Assembly (NCBI GenBank): GCA_040755535.1
Contig: JBFMAV010000025.1
Span: forward strand, 1-56,173
Reading direction: 5' to 3'
DNA: 56,173 bases
Source of the DNA: Aquabacter sp040755535
GTDB taxonomy: Bacteria > Pseudomonadota > Alphaproteobacteria > Rhizobiales > Xanthobacteraceae
The number at the start of each line of letters is the position of its first letter. Position 1 is the stretch's first letter. Of the stretch, positions 16,434-23,509 are shown one piece after another. The notes below the pieces were generated by a model that did no database searches, was not told the DNA's origin, and worked only from the letters and a program-made list of their open reading frames with translations. A program made the translations under genes and the position numbers.

Positions 16434-17051
16434 ATGTTTCGAACTGTTGCCGCCTCCCTGCTGGCCCTTTCCTTCGCATGCCTGGCCGATGCGCGCCGTG
16501 CCGATGCGGCTCCCCTTCCCCTGCCGCAGGTCGATTTCGCGCTCAAGGCCAAGGTACAGCAAGGGGTCGCCATGGATCTGGCGCAGAGCGGAGCGCGCCT
16601 GCGCATCCATTTGTCCGGCGGAAAGCTGCCGGCGCCGGTGCTCGGCATCGTCGATCTGAGAAGCTACAAGATGATCATGATGCTGCCCGACATGCCCGGG
16701 AGCGCCGTGGAAGCCGAGGTGCCGCCGGAATATCGCCGCGCCTTCCCGCGCGGGGAGGGAGAGCCCGTGGGTGCCGACCAGGTCGCGGGAAATCCCTGCG
16801 ATGTCTGGCGCGTCGAGAAGAGCGCGGATCTCCAGACGCCCGCATTCGTCTGCATCACGCCGGATGGCATTCCGCTGCGGACCGAGATCGAGAGCAAGGG
16901 CCAGCGCCAACTGGTCTATGAAGCAACCTCGCTGACCCGTGCGCCCCAGCCTGCGAGCCTGTTCGCCCCGCCGCCGGGCACGCAAATCCTCAAGGTGCCG
17001 CCGGGCGCAGCAAACCTTCTGCCCGGCCTCGGCAAGCTTCTGAAGAACTAA
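16434..17051 (+). CDS. Putative secreted protein, DUF4412-like
   Basis: 205-residue predicted periplasmic protein of unknown role. The N-terminus (MFRTVAASLLALSFACLADA) is a signal peptide with cleavage likely near residue 25. The mature part has YKMIMMLPDMPG, then GNPCDVWRVEKS and FVCITPDGIPLRTEIES. The last two each contain one cysteine, so a disulfide is plausible. This pattern resembles DUF4412-type proteins. ATG 16434 is chosen with GAGGTGAG (16421-16428) upstream; GTG 16428 is in frame but overlaps that site. It converges on the YbhN-like gene with a 7-bp gap. Confidence 0.72.
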   Translation: MFRTVAASLLALSFACLADARRADAAPLPLPQVDFALKAKVQQGVAMDLAQSGARLRIHLSGGKLPAPVLGIVDLRSYKMIMMLPDMPGSAVEAEVPPEYRRAFPRGEGEPVGADQVAGNPCDVWRVEKSADLQTPAFVCITPDGIPLRTEIESKGQRQLVYEATSLTRAPQPASLFAPPPGTQILKVPPGAANLLPGLGKLLKN

Positions 17052-17058
17052 CGCACCC

Positions 17059-18084
17059 TCATTCGGCGGCCTTGGACGCCTGCTCCTTGGCGATCGCGTC
17101 CGGTGTCCCCGCCAGGGCGCGGGCGCGGCGGTTGCGCACGCTCAGGATGACTTCGCGCGTCCCCAGCAACAGCAGCGAGAAGGCAAAGGGCACGATATAA
17201 TAGAAGAGGCGGAACAGCAGCAGAGCGCCCACCATCTCTTCCTTGTCGAATTGCGGCAGTGCCACCAGCAGCGCGGCATCGAACACCCCAAGCCCGCCGG
17301 GGGCGTGGCTCGCGAAGCCCAGCAAGGTGGCCGTCACGAAAATCACCGCCAGCGAGATGGGATCGATATAGGGGTTCGCCGGCATCAGCATGTACATGGC
17401 GGCGGCGCACAGGCAGAGATCCAGGATGCCGATGCCCACCTGAATGAGCGTGAGCTTTCCCGCCGGCAGCGTGACATACCACGTGGATTTCCCGATCTTG
17501 CGGGGCGCGATGCTGACCCACACGATATAGCCGACCAGACCCACGAGGGCGCCGACGCCGATCATGCGGTTGACGATGGGAGGCAATTGGTCGACCGCCG
17601 TCGCGGCTTCGGGATGCAGGACGATGCCCAGGCCCAGAACCGCGATATTGCCGAGCCAGAAGGTCAGGCCGGCGACGAAGCAGATCTTGGCGACGTCGAT
17701 GGCGGTCAGGCCCCAGGCCGAATAGATGCGATAGCGCACCGATCCGCCGGTGAAGACAGTAAAGCCCACATTGTGCCCGACAGAATAAGAGCAGAAACCC
17801 GCCATGGCCGCCACGCGATAGGGCACATGGTTCCGGCCGATGGTCCGCAGGGCAAAGAAGTCATAGAAAGTCAGCGTGAGGTAGGCGCAGCAGACCAGAA
17901 GGAAAGCCGCCAGAACATGGGTCGGCGACTTTTCCTTCAGTGCAGCCGTCACCTCGGACACTTGCAGCCCCTGGAGCATGTTCCACAGGACCACAACGGC
18001 GAAGGTGATGATGGCGAGGCTGAGGACCAAACCCAAACCATGAAGCCCCACGCGGTCGCGCAGGAAGATCCAGACACGTGACAT
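17059..18084 (-). CDS. Lysylphosphatidylglycerol synthase TM region/YbhN-family membrane protein
   Basis: 341-residue polytopic inner-membrane protein of the UPF0104 (YbhN) family. It has about eight helices and the family hallmarks GHNVGFTVFTGGSVRYRIYSAWG and, late in the protein, GFASHAPGGLGVFDAALL. It lacks the cytosolic aminoacyl-transfer domain of MprF, so lipid lysinylation should not be assumed; YbhN-like proteins are suspected lipid or glycolipid handlers. The C-terminal 35 residues are charged and cytoplasmic. ATG at 18084 with GGGGGAATGG upstream. Confidence 0.82.
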   Translation of the reverse strand: MSRVWIFLRDRVGLHGLGLVLSLAIITFAVVVLWNMLQGLQVSEVTAALKEKSPTHVLAAFLLVCCAYLTLTFYDFFALRTIGRNHVPYRVAAMAGFCSYSVGHNVGFTVFTGGSVRYRIYSAWGLTAIDVAKICFVAGLTFWLGNIAVLGLGIVLHPEAATAVDQLPPIVNRMIGVGALVGLVGYIVWVSIAPRKIGKSTWYVTLPAGKLTLIQVGIGILDLCLCAAAMYMLMPANPYIDPISLAVIFVTATLLGFASHAPGGLGVFDAALLVALPQFDKEEMVGALLLFRLFYYIVPFAFSLLLLGTREVILSVRNRRARALAGTPDAIAKEQASKAAE

Positions 18085-18398
18085 GAACCACCATTCCCCC
18101 CGGCCCCAGGTACAGGCGCCCTAAACAAGCATTTTTGGGGGAAACTGAGTATCCCCTTTCCGTTACGTCGCGGGCCGCCGCCGCCCGTCCACGCACCGCG
18201 CCCCCTGGAAACACAGGGCGCCTGGATAGCCGGACTTCGCGGCCATCCCAAGGCGGCAGGCGCAACAGGTCAAGCCGCGCGGTTCCGGCGGTCCGCAAAG
18301 CTAAGCTACTCGTTGTCCGCTCTAAAGATGCCGGGCGCGCGATCGCGCGCCAGATTGATCCAAACTGGTCCGATCGCGCGGCCGGTTAAGTTTCAACC
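18085..18398. other. Spacer between kup and the YbhN-like gene
   Basis: 314 bp. Its right end is filled by the REP-like palindrome described at 18319-18405. The rest (18085-18318) has no gene I can support. It should carry the minus-strand promoter for the YbhN-like gene, but no clear hexamers are seen. Confidence 0.4.
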
Positions 18399-18405
18399 CT
18401 AGAGC
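18319..18405. repeat. REP-like palindromic element downstream of kup
   Basis: Near-perfect 15-bp arms (18331-18345 and 18371-18385, core CGCGCGATCG, one mismatch) enclose CCAGATTGATCCAAACTGG. The core matches about 18 of 26 positions of the REP pair at 38762-38870. The element is bounded by GCTCTA (18319-18324) and TAGAGC (18400-18405); the latter overlaps the kup stop codon. It probably folds as a hairpin behind the kup mRNA. Confidence 0.55.
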
Positions 18406-20285
18406 TTCACCGGATAGCCGATTTCCATGGTCCGGTTGCGCGGCAGGCCAAAGCGGTCCACCGAGCGTTCGGCATTGCGGGCCAGGAATGCGAAGACATG
18501 GCCGAGCAGGTCCCTCGGGCGCAGGATTTCCTCGGGCGGGATGATCCGCTCGTGACCGATCACATAGATCGCCTCGTCGGGATCGATGCCGCGCGCGCTC
18601 AGGGCCGGACCGAGCACCGAGGGCACGTCGATCTGCTGCATGTATCCGAAACGCAGATCGACGCGCACGAAACTGGAGTCCATCACGGTGACGCGCACCC
18701 GCTCATCCACCGATACGCGCGGGCGCGACGCGATCCATACCGAGACGATGACGGATCTCTCAAATCGCACCTTCATCACGTCCGCCATGCGCGAAAGCGC
18801 GACCGGGGTCATGGCGCCGGCGCGCGAGAGGAAGATGGCCGTGCGGGGGCTGAGACCGTCATCGACCCGATCCTTGCGGGCGATGAAGCTGTCCAAAGGT
18901 TCGGTGAAGCGCACCTGTTGGGCGACCACGCCCTCCAGCCCGCGCCGCCAGCTCACCATCACCAGGATGACAAGGCCCGCGATGCTGAGCGGCAGCCAGC
19001 CGCCATCGTGGATCTTGGTGAGGTTCGATGTGGCGAAGGCGGAATCCAGCGAAAGCAGACAGACCCCGAGAAGGATGACCAGGGGCTTGGGCCAGTTCCA
19101 GGCACGATTGACCTGCGCCACGAACAGAATGGAGGTGGTGACCATGGCAAAGGCGACGGCGATACCATAGGCCGAGGCGAGCGCGTCGGAGGCTTCAAAC
19201 CCGATCACGACGGCGATGCAGGCGAGCATCAGCAGCCAATTCAGGCGCCCCACATAGATATGCTGCTCATTGTGCTCGCTGGTGTAGCGGATGCGCATGG
19301 GTGGCAGGTAGCCGAGCTCGATGGCCTGTTTGGCCAAAGAGAAAACACCCGTGATGATGGACTGAGAAGCGATGACGGTCGCGGCGGTCGCCAGCAGCAG
19401 CAGCGGCACGTCCAGCAGGTCCGGGCAGAGATCGTAGAAGGGGTTGCGCACCGCATTGGGGTCGCGCAGCAGGATGGCGCCCTGGCCGTAATAATTCAGC
19501 AGCAGGGCCGGCATGGCGACAAACAGCCAAGCGCGCGCGATCACCTTGCGCCCGAAATGACCGAGATCCGCATAGAGCGCCTCGCCGCCCGTGATGGCGA
19601 GGAAGCAGGCGCCGATGATGACGCCGGCAAGACCGGGATGGTCCACCAGCACGCGGAAGCCGTGGCGGGGATCGAAGCCGAGCAGGACCTCGGGCGCATG
19701 GGAGATGCCATACAGCCCGAGAATCGCGAGCGAGCCGAACCAGAGCAGCATGATCGGCCCATAGAAGCTGGCGATCCGCTCGGTACCCAGGCGCTGGGAC
19801 AGGAACACGCCGGCCAGCACCAGAACCGTCAGCGGCACGACCCAATGGTCCAGCGGCTCCGCGATGATCTTCAGCCCCTCGATGGCCGAGAGCACCGACA
19901 TGGCGGGGGTGAGCACGCCATCGCCGATCAGCATCGCCGCGCCGAGGAGGCCGGCGGCGAGCAGATACCAGCGCAGTCCGAGCGCGCTGCGGTGCAGGTC
20001 CAGCAAGGTGACGAGCGCGAGGATGCCGCCTTCGCCGTCATTGTCGGCCCGCAGCACGAGCATGACATATTTCACGGTGACGGAGAGGATGATGCTCCAG
20101 GTGATGAGTGAGAGCAGGCCCAGCACGTCGCCGGGCAGGAAATTGGTGCCGCCGACCGCGAGCACGCCCTGCTTCAGCGCATAGAGCGGGCTTGTCCCGA
20201 TATCGCCGAACACGACGCCGAGCGCACCGATCTCGGCAGCGAAAGGCAGCGCCAGCTGCCGGTCACGCAAGAGGCTCAGCGACAT
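18399..20285 (-). CDS. kup: Low-affinity potassium transporter Kup
   Basis: 628-residue KUP/HAK-type potassium:proton symporter with about twelve helices and a cytosolic C-terminal domain. The N-terminal hallmark ALGVVFGDIGTSPLYALK is intact, followed by DNDGEGGILALVTL and ITGGEALYADLGHFG. The ATG at 20285 (MSLSLLRDRQ) gives the usual length; the 37-residue upstream extension is rejected as Arg/Cys-rich. The ribosome-binding site is weak. The stop codon lies within the right border of a REP-like palindrome. Relationship to the distant trkH is only functional. Confidence 0.95.
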   Translation of the reverse strand: MSLSLLRDRQLALPFAAEIGALGVVFGDIGTSPLYALKQGVLAVGGTNFLPGDVLGLLSLITWSIILSVTVKYVMLVLRADNDGEGGILALVTLLDLHRSALGLRWYLLAAGLLGAAMLIGDGVLTPAMSVLSAIEGLKIIAEPLDHWVVPLTVLVLAGVFLSQRLGTERIASFYGPIMLLWFGSLAILGLYGISHAPEVLLGFDPRHGFRVLVDHPGLAGVIIGACFLAITGGEALYADLGHFGRKVIARAWLFVAMPALLLNYYGQGAILLRDPNAVRNPFYDLCPDLLDVPLLLLATAATVIASQSIITGVFSLAKQAIELGYLPPMRIRYTSEHNEQHIYVGRLNWLLMLACIAVVIGFEASDALASAYGIAVAFAMVTTSILFVAQVNRAWNWPKPLVILLGVCLLSLDSAFATSNLTKIHDGGWLPLSIAGLVILVMVSWRRGLEGVVAQQVRFTEPLDSFIARKDRVDDGLSPRTAIFLSRAGAMTPVALSRMADVMKVRFERSVIVSVWIASRPRVSVDERVRVTVMDSSFVRVDLRFGYMQQIDVPSVLGPALSARGIDPDEAIYVIGHERIIPPEEILRPRDLLGHVFAFLARNAERSVDRFGLPRNRTMEIGYPVKL

Positions 20286-20634
20286 GTGATGGCAATGCCC
20301 GCACAGATGAGGTCCGATGCGCCCCGGAACCCGGGGCCTCGCGGCGCAGGCTTCGACCGCCGAACGTTGTCCGATCCCGGACCATGCCCGGCGCAAGCCC
20401 CGACCCGCGCTTGATCTACACCGTCCAAGTCAGCCCCCCGGCATGCCACCATCGTGCGTAGAGTGACCACACCTAGACCTGATCGCCCCAATTGACAATG
20501 CGGCTGCGCATCGCCCCGGAGCCGGCAGGACAGCCTCGCGACAGGCCGGCGGCTTGGGCCAGAACGCAACAGGCCCGCGCCGGAGGGCGCGGGCCTGTCG
20601 TTCGCGGGGAGACGCGCCGCGCGGGCGCGCGGTC
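20286..20634. other. Spacer between kup and ahcY
   Basis: 349 bp containing the ahcY terminator (20560-20598) and presumably the kup promoter. A lone TTGACA on the plus strand (20492-20497) has no matching -10 element. I see no gene here. Confidence 0.4.
20560..20598 (-). terminator. ahcY intrinsic terminator
   Basis: A 13-bp perfect stem (20569-20581 and 20586-20598, core AGGCCCGCGCC, 4-nt loop) lies 37 bp after the ahcY stop. On the minus strand it is followed by TGCGTTCT, a weak U-rich tail. Confidence 0.65.
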
Positions 20635-22029
20635 TCAGTAGCGATATTGCTCGGGCTTGAACGGGCCGTTCTGTCCGACGCCGATATAGCTCGCCTGCTG
20701 GTCCGACAGCTTGGTGAGCTTCACGCCGATCTTCTCCAGGTGGAGCGAGGCGACCTTCTCATCGAGGTGCTTGGGAAGGGTGTAGACCTTCTTCTCGTAC
20801 TGGCCCGGCTTGGTCCACAGCTCGATCTGGGCCAGCGTCTGGTTGGTGAACGAGGCCGACATGACGAAGCTCGGATGGCCGGTGGCGTTGCCGAGATTCA
20901 CAAGGCGCCCCTCGGAGAGAAGGATGATGCGCTTCTTGTCGGCAAACTCGATCTCGTCCACCTGCGGCTTCACATTGTGCCACTTCAGGTTCTTCAGGCC
21001 GGCGACCTGAATTTCGCTGTCGAAATGGCCGATATTGCAGACGATGGCGCGGTCCTTCATGGCCCGCATGTGATCGAGCGTGATCACATCCACATTGCCG
21101 GTGGCGGTGACGAAGATGTCGGCGCGGGGCGCGGCATCTTCCATCGTCGTCACTTCATAGCCTTCCATCGCCGCCTGGAGCGCGCAGATGGGATCGATCT
21201 CGGAGACCATGACGCGGCAGCCGGCATTGCGCAGCGAGGCGGCCGAGCCCTTGCCCACGTCGCCGAAGCCCGCGACCATGGCCACCTTGCCGGCCATCAT
21301 CACGTCGGTGCCGCGGCGGATGCCGTCCACCAGGCTTTCACGGCAGCCATAGAGATTGTCGAACTTCGACTTGGTGACGCTGTCGTTCACATTGATGGCG
21401 GGCCACAGCAGCGTGCCCTTCTTCTGCATCTCATAAAGGCGATGCACGCCCGTCGTGGTTTCCTCGGTCACGCCGCGGATCGACTTGGCCAGCGTGGTGT
21501 ACCAGCCGGGCTTGTCCGTGAGGCGCCGCTTGATGGCCGCGAAGAGAACTTCCTCTTCTTCGTTGGTCGCGCCGTCGAGGAAGGCGGTGTCGCCATTCTC
21601 CGCGCGCAGCCCGAGATGCACCAGGAGCGTGGCATCGCCGCCGTCATCCAGGATCATGTTGGGCGCGCCGCCATCGGCCCACTCGAAAATGCGGTGGGTA
21701 TAATCCCAATACTCTTCCAGGGTCTCGCCCTTCACCGCGAAGACCGGCGTGCCGGCGGCTGCGATGGCGGCGGCGGCGTGGTCCTGGGTGGAGTAGATGT
21801 TGCAAGAGGCCCAGCGCACGTCTGCGCCGAGCGCCTTCAGGGTCTCGATCAGCACGCCGGTCTGGATGGTCATGTGCAGCGAGCCGGCGATGCGCGCGCC
21901 CTTCAAGGGCTGCGTCGGGCCGTATTCCGCGCGGGTTGCCATGAGGCCCGGCATTTCGGTCTCGGCGATGTCCAGTTCCTTGCGGCCCCAGTCGGCGAGA
22001 TTGATGTCTTTGACTACATAATCGGTCAT
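20635..22029 (-). CDS. ahcY: Adenosylhomocysteinase
   Basis: 464-residue S-adenosylhomocysteine hydrolase, which splits SAH into homocysteine and adenosine and so relieves product inhibition of methyltransferases. The NAD-binding fold carries VAGFGDVGKGSAASLR. Active-site motifs include NIYSTQDHAAAAIA, LDDGGDATLL and VNDSVTKSKFDNLYG. The C-terminus PEQYRY supplies the conserved Lys/Tyr tail region. ATG 22029 (MTDYVVKDINLADWG) is chosen; the upstream 50 residues are a chance extension. A 24-bp palindrome about 85-110 bp upstream may be an operator. It shares the SAM cycle with metZ. Confidence 0.97.
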   Translation of the reverse strand: MTDYVVKDINLADWGRKELDIAETEMPGLMATRAEYGPTQPLKGARIAGSLHMTIQTGVLIETLKALGADVRWASCNIYSTQDHAAAAIAAAGTPVFAVKGETLEEYWDYTHRIFEWADGGAPNMILDDGGDATLLVHLGLRAENGDTAFLDGATNEEEEVLFAAIKRRLTDKPGWYTTLAKSIRGVTEETTTGVHRLYEMQKKGTLLWPAINVNDSVTKSKFDNLYGCRESLVDGIRRGTDVMMAGKVAMVAGFGDVGKGSAASLRNAGCRVMVSEIDPICALQAAMEGYEVTTMEDAAPRADIFVTATGNVDVITLDHMRAMKDRAIVCNIGHFDSEIQVAGLKNLKWHNVKPQVDEIEFADKKRIILLSEGRLVNLGNATGHPSFVMSASFTNQTLAQIELWTKPGQYEKKVYTLPKHLDEKVASLHLEKIGVKLTKLSDQQASYIGVGQNGPFKPEQYRY

Positions 22030-22114
22030 CGGGGTGTCCTTCCGTCCTTGCCATCCCTGGCGGGCCGTATTCCTGGCGAGAGGCTGTAGCACGGCCCGGG
22101 CAAGGCGGCAAATT

Positions 22115-22138
22115 GGATATAAAGAAATATTTATATCC
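22115..22138. promoter_or_regulatory. Palindromic operator upstream of ahcY (SahR-like)
   Basis: A perfect inverted repeat, GGATATAAA (22115-22123) and TTTATATCC (22130-22138), with a 6-bp A/T-rich centre. On the minus strand it follows TTGCAT (22147-22152) at spacing that would place it over the -10 region. ArsR-family SahR regulators control SAH-recycling genes through A/T-rich palindromes of this kind. The regulator assignment is inference; no sahR gene is in the window. Confidence 0.5.
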
Positions 22139-22222
22139 TTGATTCTGGATGCAAATCCTGCGCGATGCGCGGGTTGCATGCCTCCTGCGCGCGCAGGCAG
22201 CGGCGAGCGGGGCGTGTCCGCT

Positions 22223-22250
22223 TTGATTCAGGCTGATTTTGTGTTATATG
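22223..22250 (+). promoter_or_regulatory. Putative carD promoter
   Basis: TTGATT (22223-22228) and TATATG (22245-22250) are 16 nt apart in an A/T-rich island of an otherwise G/C-rich region. Initiation near 22257 would leave a leader of about 265 nt before carD. Confidence 0.5.
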
Positions 22251-22438
22251 AGCTTTTACAGTCGATTGCTTCCCGCATCTTACGCAACGTGCCTGACCAG
22301 TGGCGCTTTCTCGGCATCCAGCGGCGAGACATGAGCATCCAGCCGATATGACGGCGTGGGCGCGGCGTAACGAGCTTTGCGTCGACTGATGAGCGGACCG
22401 CGGGTCTCTTTCACCACGGTCTAGTCGCCAGCGCAAGT

Positions 22439-22505
22439 GCGTCTTCCGCTCGGGCTACGCCCGAAACAAGCGGACGTACGCTAACGGTCCGGCCTCAGGG
22501 CCGGA
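22439..22505 (+). promoter_or_regulatory. Folded carD leader with SD-proximal hairpin
   Basis: A compound hairpin nests GCGT/ACGC (22439-22442 with 22478-22481), TCCGCT/AGCGGA (22445-22450 with 22469-22474) and CGGGC/GCCCG (22451-22455 with 22459-22463). Six nt later a second hairpin, TCCGGCC/GGCCGGA (22488-22494 with 22499-22505), ends just before the AGGAG of carD (22508-22512). Confidence 0.45.
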
Positions 22506-22523
22506 TCAGGAGTGGTCCAAAGC

Positions 22524-23114
22524 ATGTCGACAAAGAAGAGCGCGCAAGCCCGCCTTGGCTTCAAGACGGGTGAACACATCGTGTACCCTTCGCATGGTGT
22601 CGGCCGTATCATGGCCATTGAGGAGCAAGAAGTCGCTGGCTTTAAGCTTGAGCTCTTCGTCATCTCGTTCGAAAAGGACAAGATGACTTTGCGCGTTCCC
22701 GTTCCCAAGATCGCGTCCGTGGGCATGCGGAAGCTGTCCGAGACTCCCGTGGTCTCCAAGGCGCTCGAGACCCTCAAGGGTCGCGCCCGCGTCAAGCGCA
22801 CCATGTGGAGCCGCCGCGCCCAGGAATATGAAGCGAAGATCAATTCCGGCGATCTGATCGCCATTTCGGAAGTGGTCCGCGACCTGTACCGCTCCGATGC
22901 CCAGCCCGAGCAGTCCTATTCCGAGCGCCAGCTCTATGAAGCCGCGCTCGATCGCATGGCGCGTGAGCTGTCGGCGGTGCAGAACATCACCGAGACGGAA
23001 TCGGTCAAGCTGATCGAGTCCAACCTCCAGAAGGGCCCCCGCCGCAACGCCGGCAAGGCTGAGGAAGTCGAGGCGGAAGCCGAACCCGAGCTTGAAGCTG
23101 AGGAAGCCGCGTGA
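22524..23114 (+). CDS. carD: CarD/CdnL-family transcriptional regulator
   Basis: 196-residue RNA-polymerase-binding regulator of the CarD/CdnL family. CarD contacts the polymerase beta subunit and stabilises open complexes, commonly at rRNA promoters. The N-terminal RNAP-interacting domain (about 10-70) shows FKTGEHIVYPSHGVGRI and KDKMTLRVPV. The helical C-terminal domain includes the basic KRTMWSRRAQEYEAKI. The tail from about 175 is acidic and repetitive (EEVEAEAEPELEAEE). The ATG at 22524 is preferred, with AGGAG at 22508-22512; GTG 22512 is in frame but overlaps that site. A strong terminator follows. Confidence 0.94.
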   Translation: MSTKKSAQARLGFKTGEHIVYPSHGVGRIMAIEEQEVAGFKLELFVISFEKDKMTLRVPVPKIASVGMRKLSETPVVSKALETLKGRARVKRTMWSRRAQEYEAKINSGDLIAISEVVRDLYRSDAQPEQSYSERQLYEAALDRMARELSAVQNITETESVKLIESNLQKGPRRNAGKAEEVEAEAEPELEAEEAA

Positions 23115-23159
23115 CCTGACCGCGGGTCGCGCGCTCTTTATGTCCTGGACGGAAGAAAT

Positions 23160-23186
23160 GGCCCGGCATTTTTGCCGGGCCTTTTT
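23160..23186 (+). terminator. carD intrinsic terminator
   Basis: A 9-bp perfect stem, GGCCCGGCA (23160-23168) and TGCCGGGCC (23173-23181), with a TTTT loop, is followed by TTTTT. It lies 45 bp after the carD stop. Confidence 0.92.
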
Positions 23187-23277
23187 GGTTCCTCTGCACA
23201 AACAGGGAACCTCGACCGGCACGCGCGTGTTATAGTGCGCCCTGTGGTCTGCGGGGCAAAACAAGAAGGAGGATGGC

Positions 23278-23472
23278 ATGAACCATCTGAGCCACGCCCG
23301 TCCGCTTCCCTCATTTCCCCCGCGCCAGGGCGCACTGACGCCCCTCGCGCCGAATCCGGCACAGGAGCCCCTCGCGCCCCTCGCCGCCGGTTTGCGCCAG
23401 CAGCAGCAAGTGCGCCGCATCGATCCATGCCGCGACCAGCAGCAGCGGGAGCATCAGCACGGCGAATGCTGA
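23278..23472 (+). CDS. Hypothetical small protein, 64 residues
   Basis: Short ORF of unknown function. In its favour are a strong ribosome-binding site, AAGGAGG (23266-23272) 5 nt before the ATG, an upstream TTATAGT (23230-23236) that could be a -10 element, and G/C-rich third positions. The product is Pro-rich in its first half and Gln/Arg/His-rich in its second (RQQQQVRR, DQQQREHQHGEC), with no membrane segment or known domain. Against it, an antisense ORF (23532 to 23311, 73 residues, one hydrophobic helix VLMLPLLLVAAWIDAAHLLLL) overlaps the same DNA and the FUSC gene's 3' end. At most one of the two is likely real. Confidence 0.35.
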   Translation: MNHLSHARPLPSFPPRQGALTPLAPNPAQEPLAPLAAGLRQQQQVRRIDPCRDQQQREHQHGEC

Positions 23473-23509
23473 GGCCGCCAAGCGCTCCGGCGGAGGAGGG
23501 TGGGATCGG

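Larger units (their letters stand above)
22030..22523. other. Divergent ahcY/carD intergenic region
   Basis: 494 bp with no supported ORF. It holds the ahcY leader and operator on the left, then the carD promoter (22223-22250) and a leader of about 265 nt with two hairpins next to the carD ribosome-binding site. Confidence 0.5.

Noticed and set aside
18498..20111. 537-codon plus-strand frame opposite kup
   Set aside because: Shadow of the conserved Kup protein, rich in His, Gln and Asp; no recognisable family.
20492..20497. Consensus TTGACA on the plus strand as a promoter
   Set aside because: No -10 element at 16-18 bp and no plus-strand gene until carD at 22524.
22030..22160. SAH riboswitch upstream of ahcY
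   Set aside because: The conserved SAH aptamer sequence was not found; the visible structure is a DNA-operator-like palindrome.
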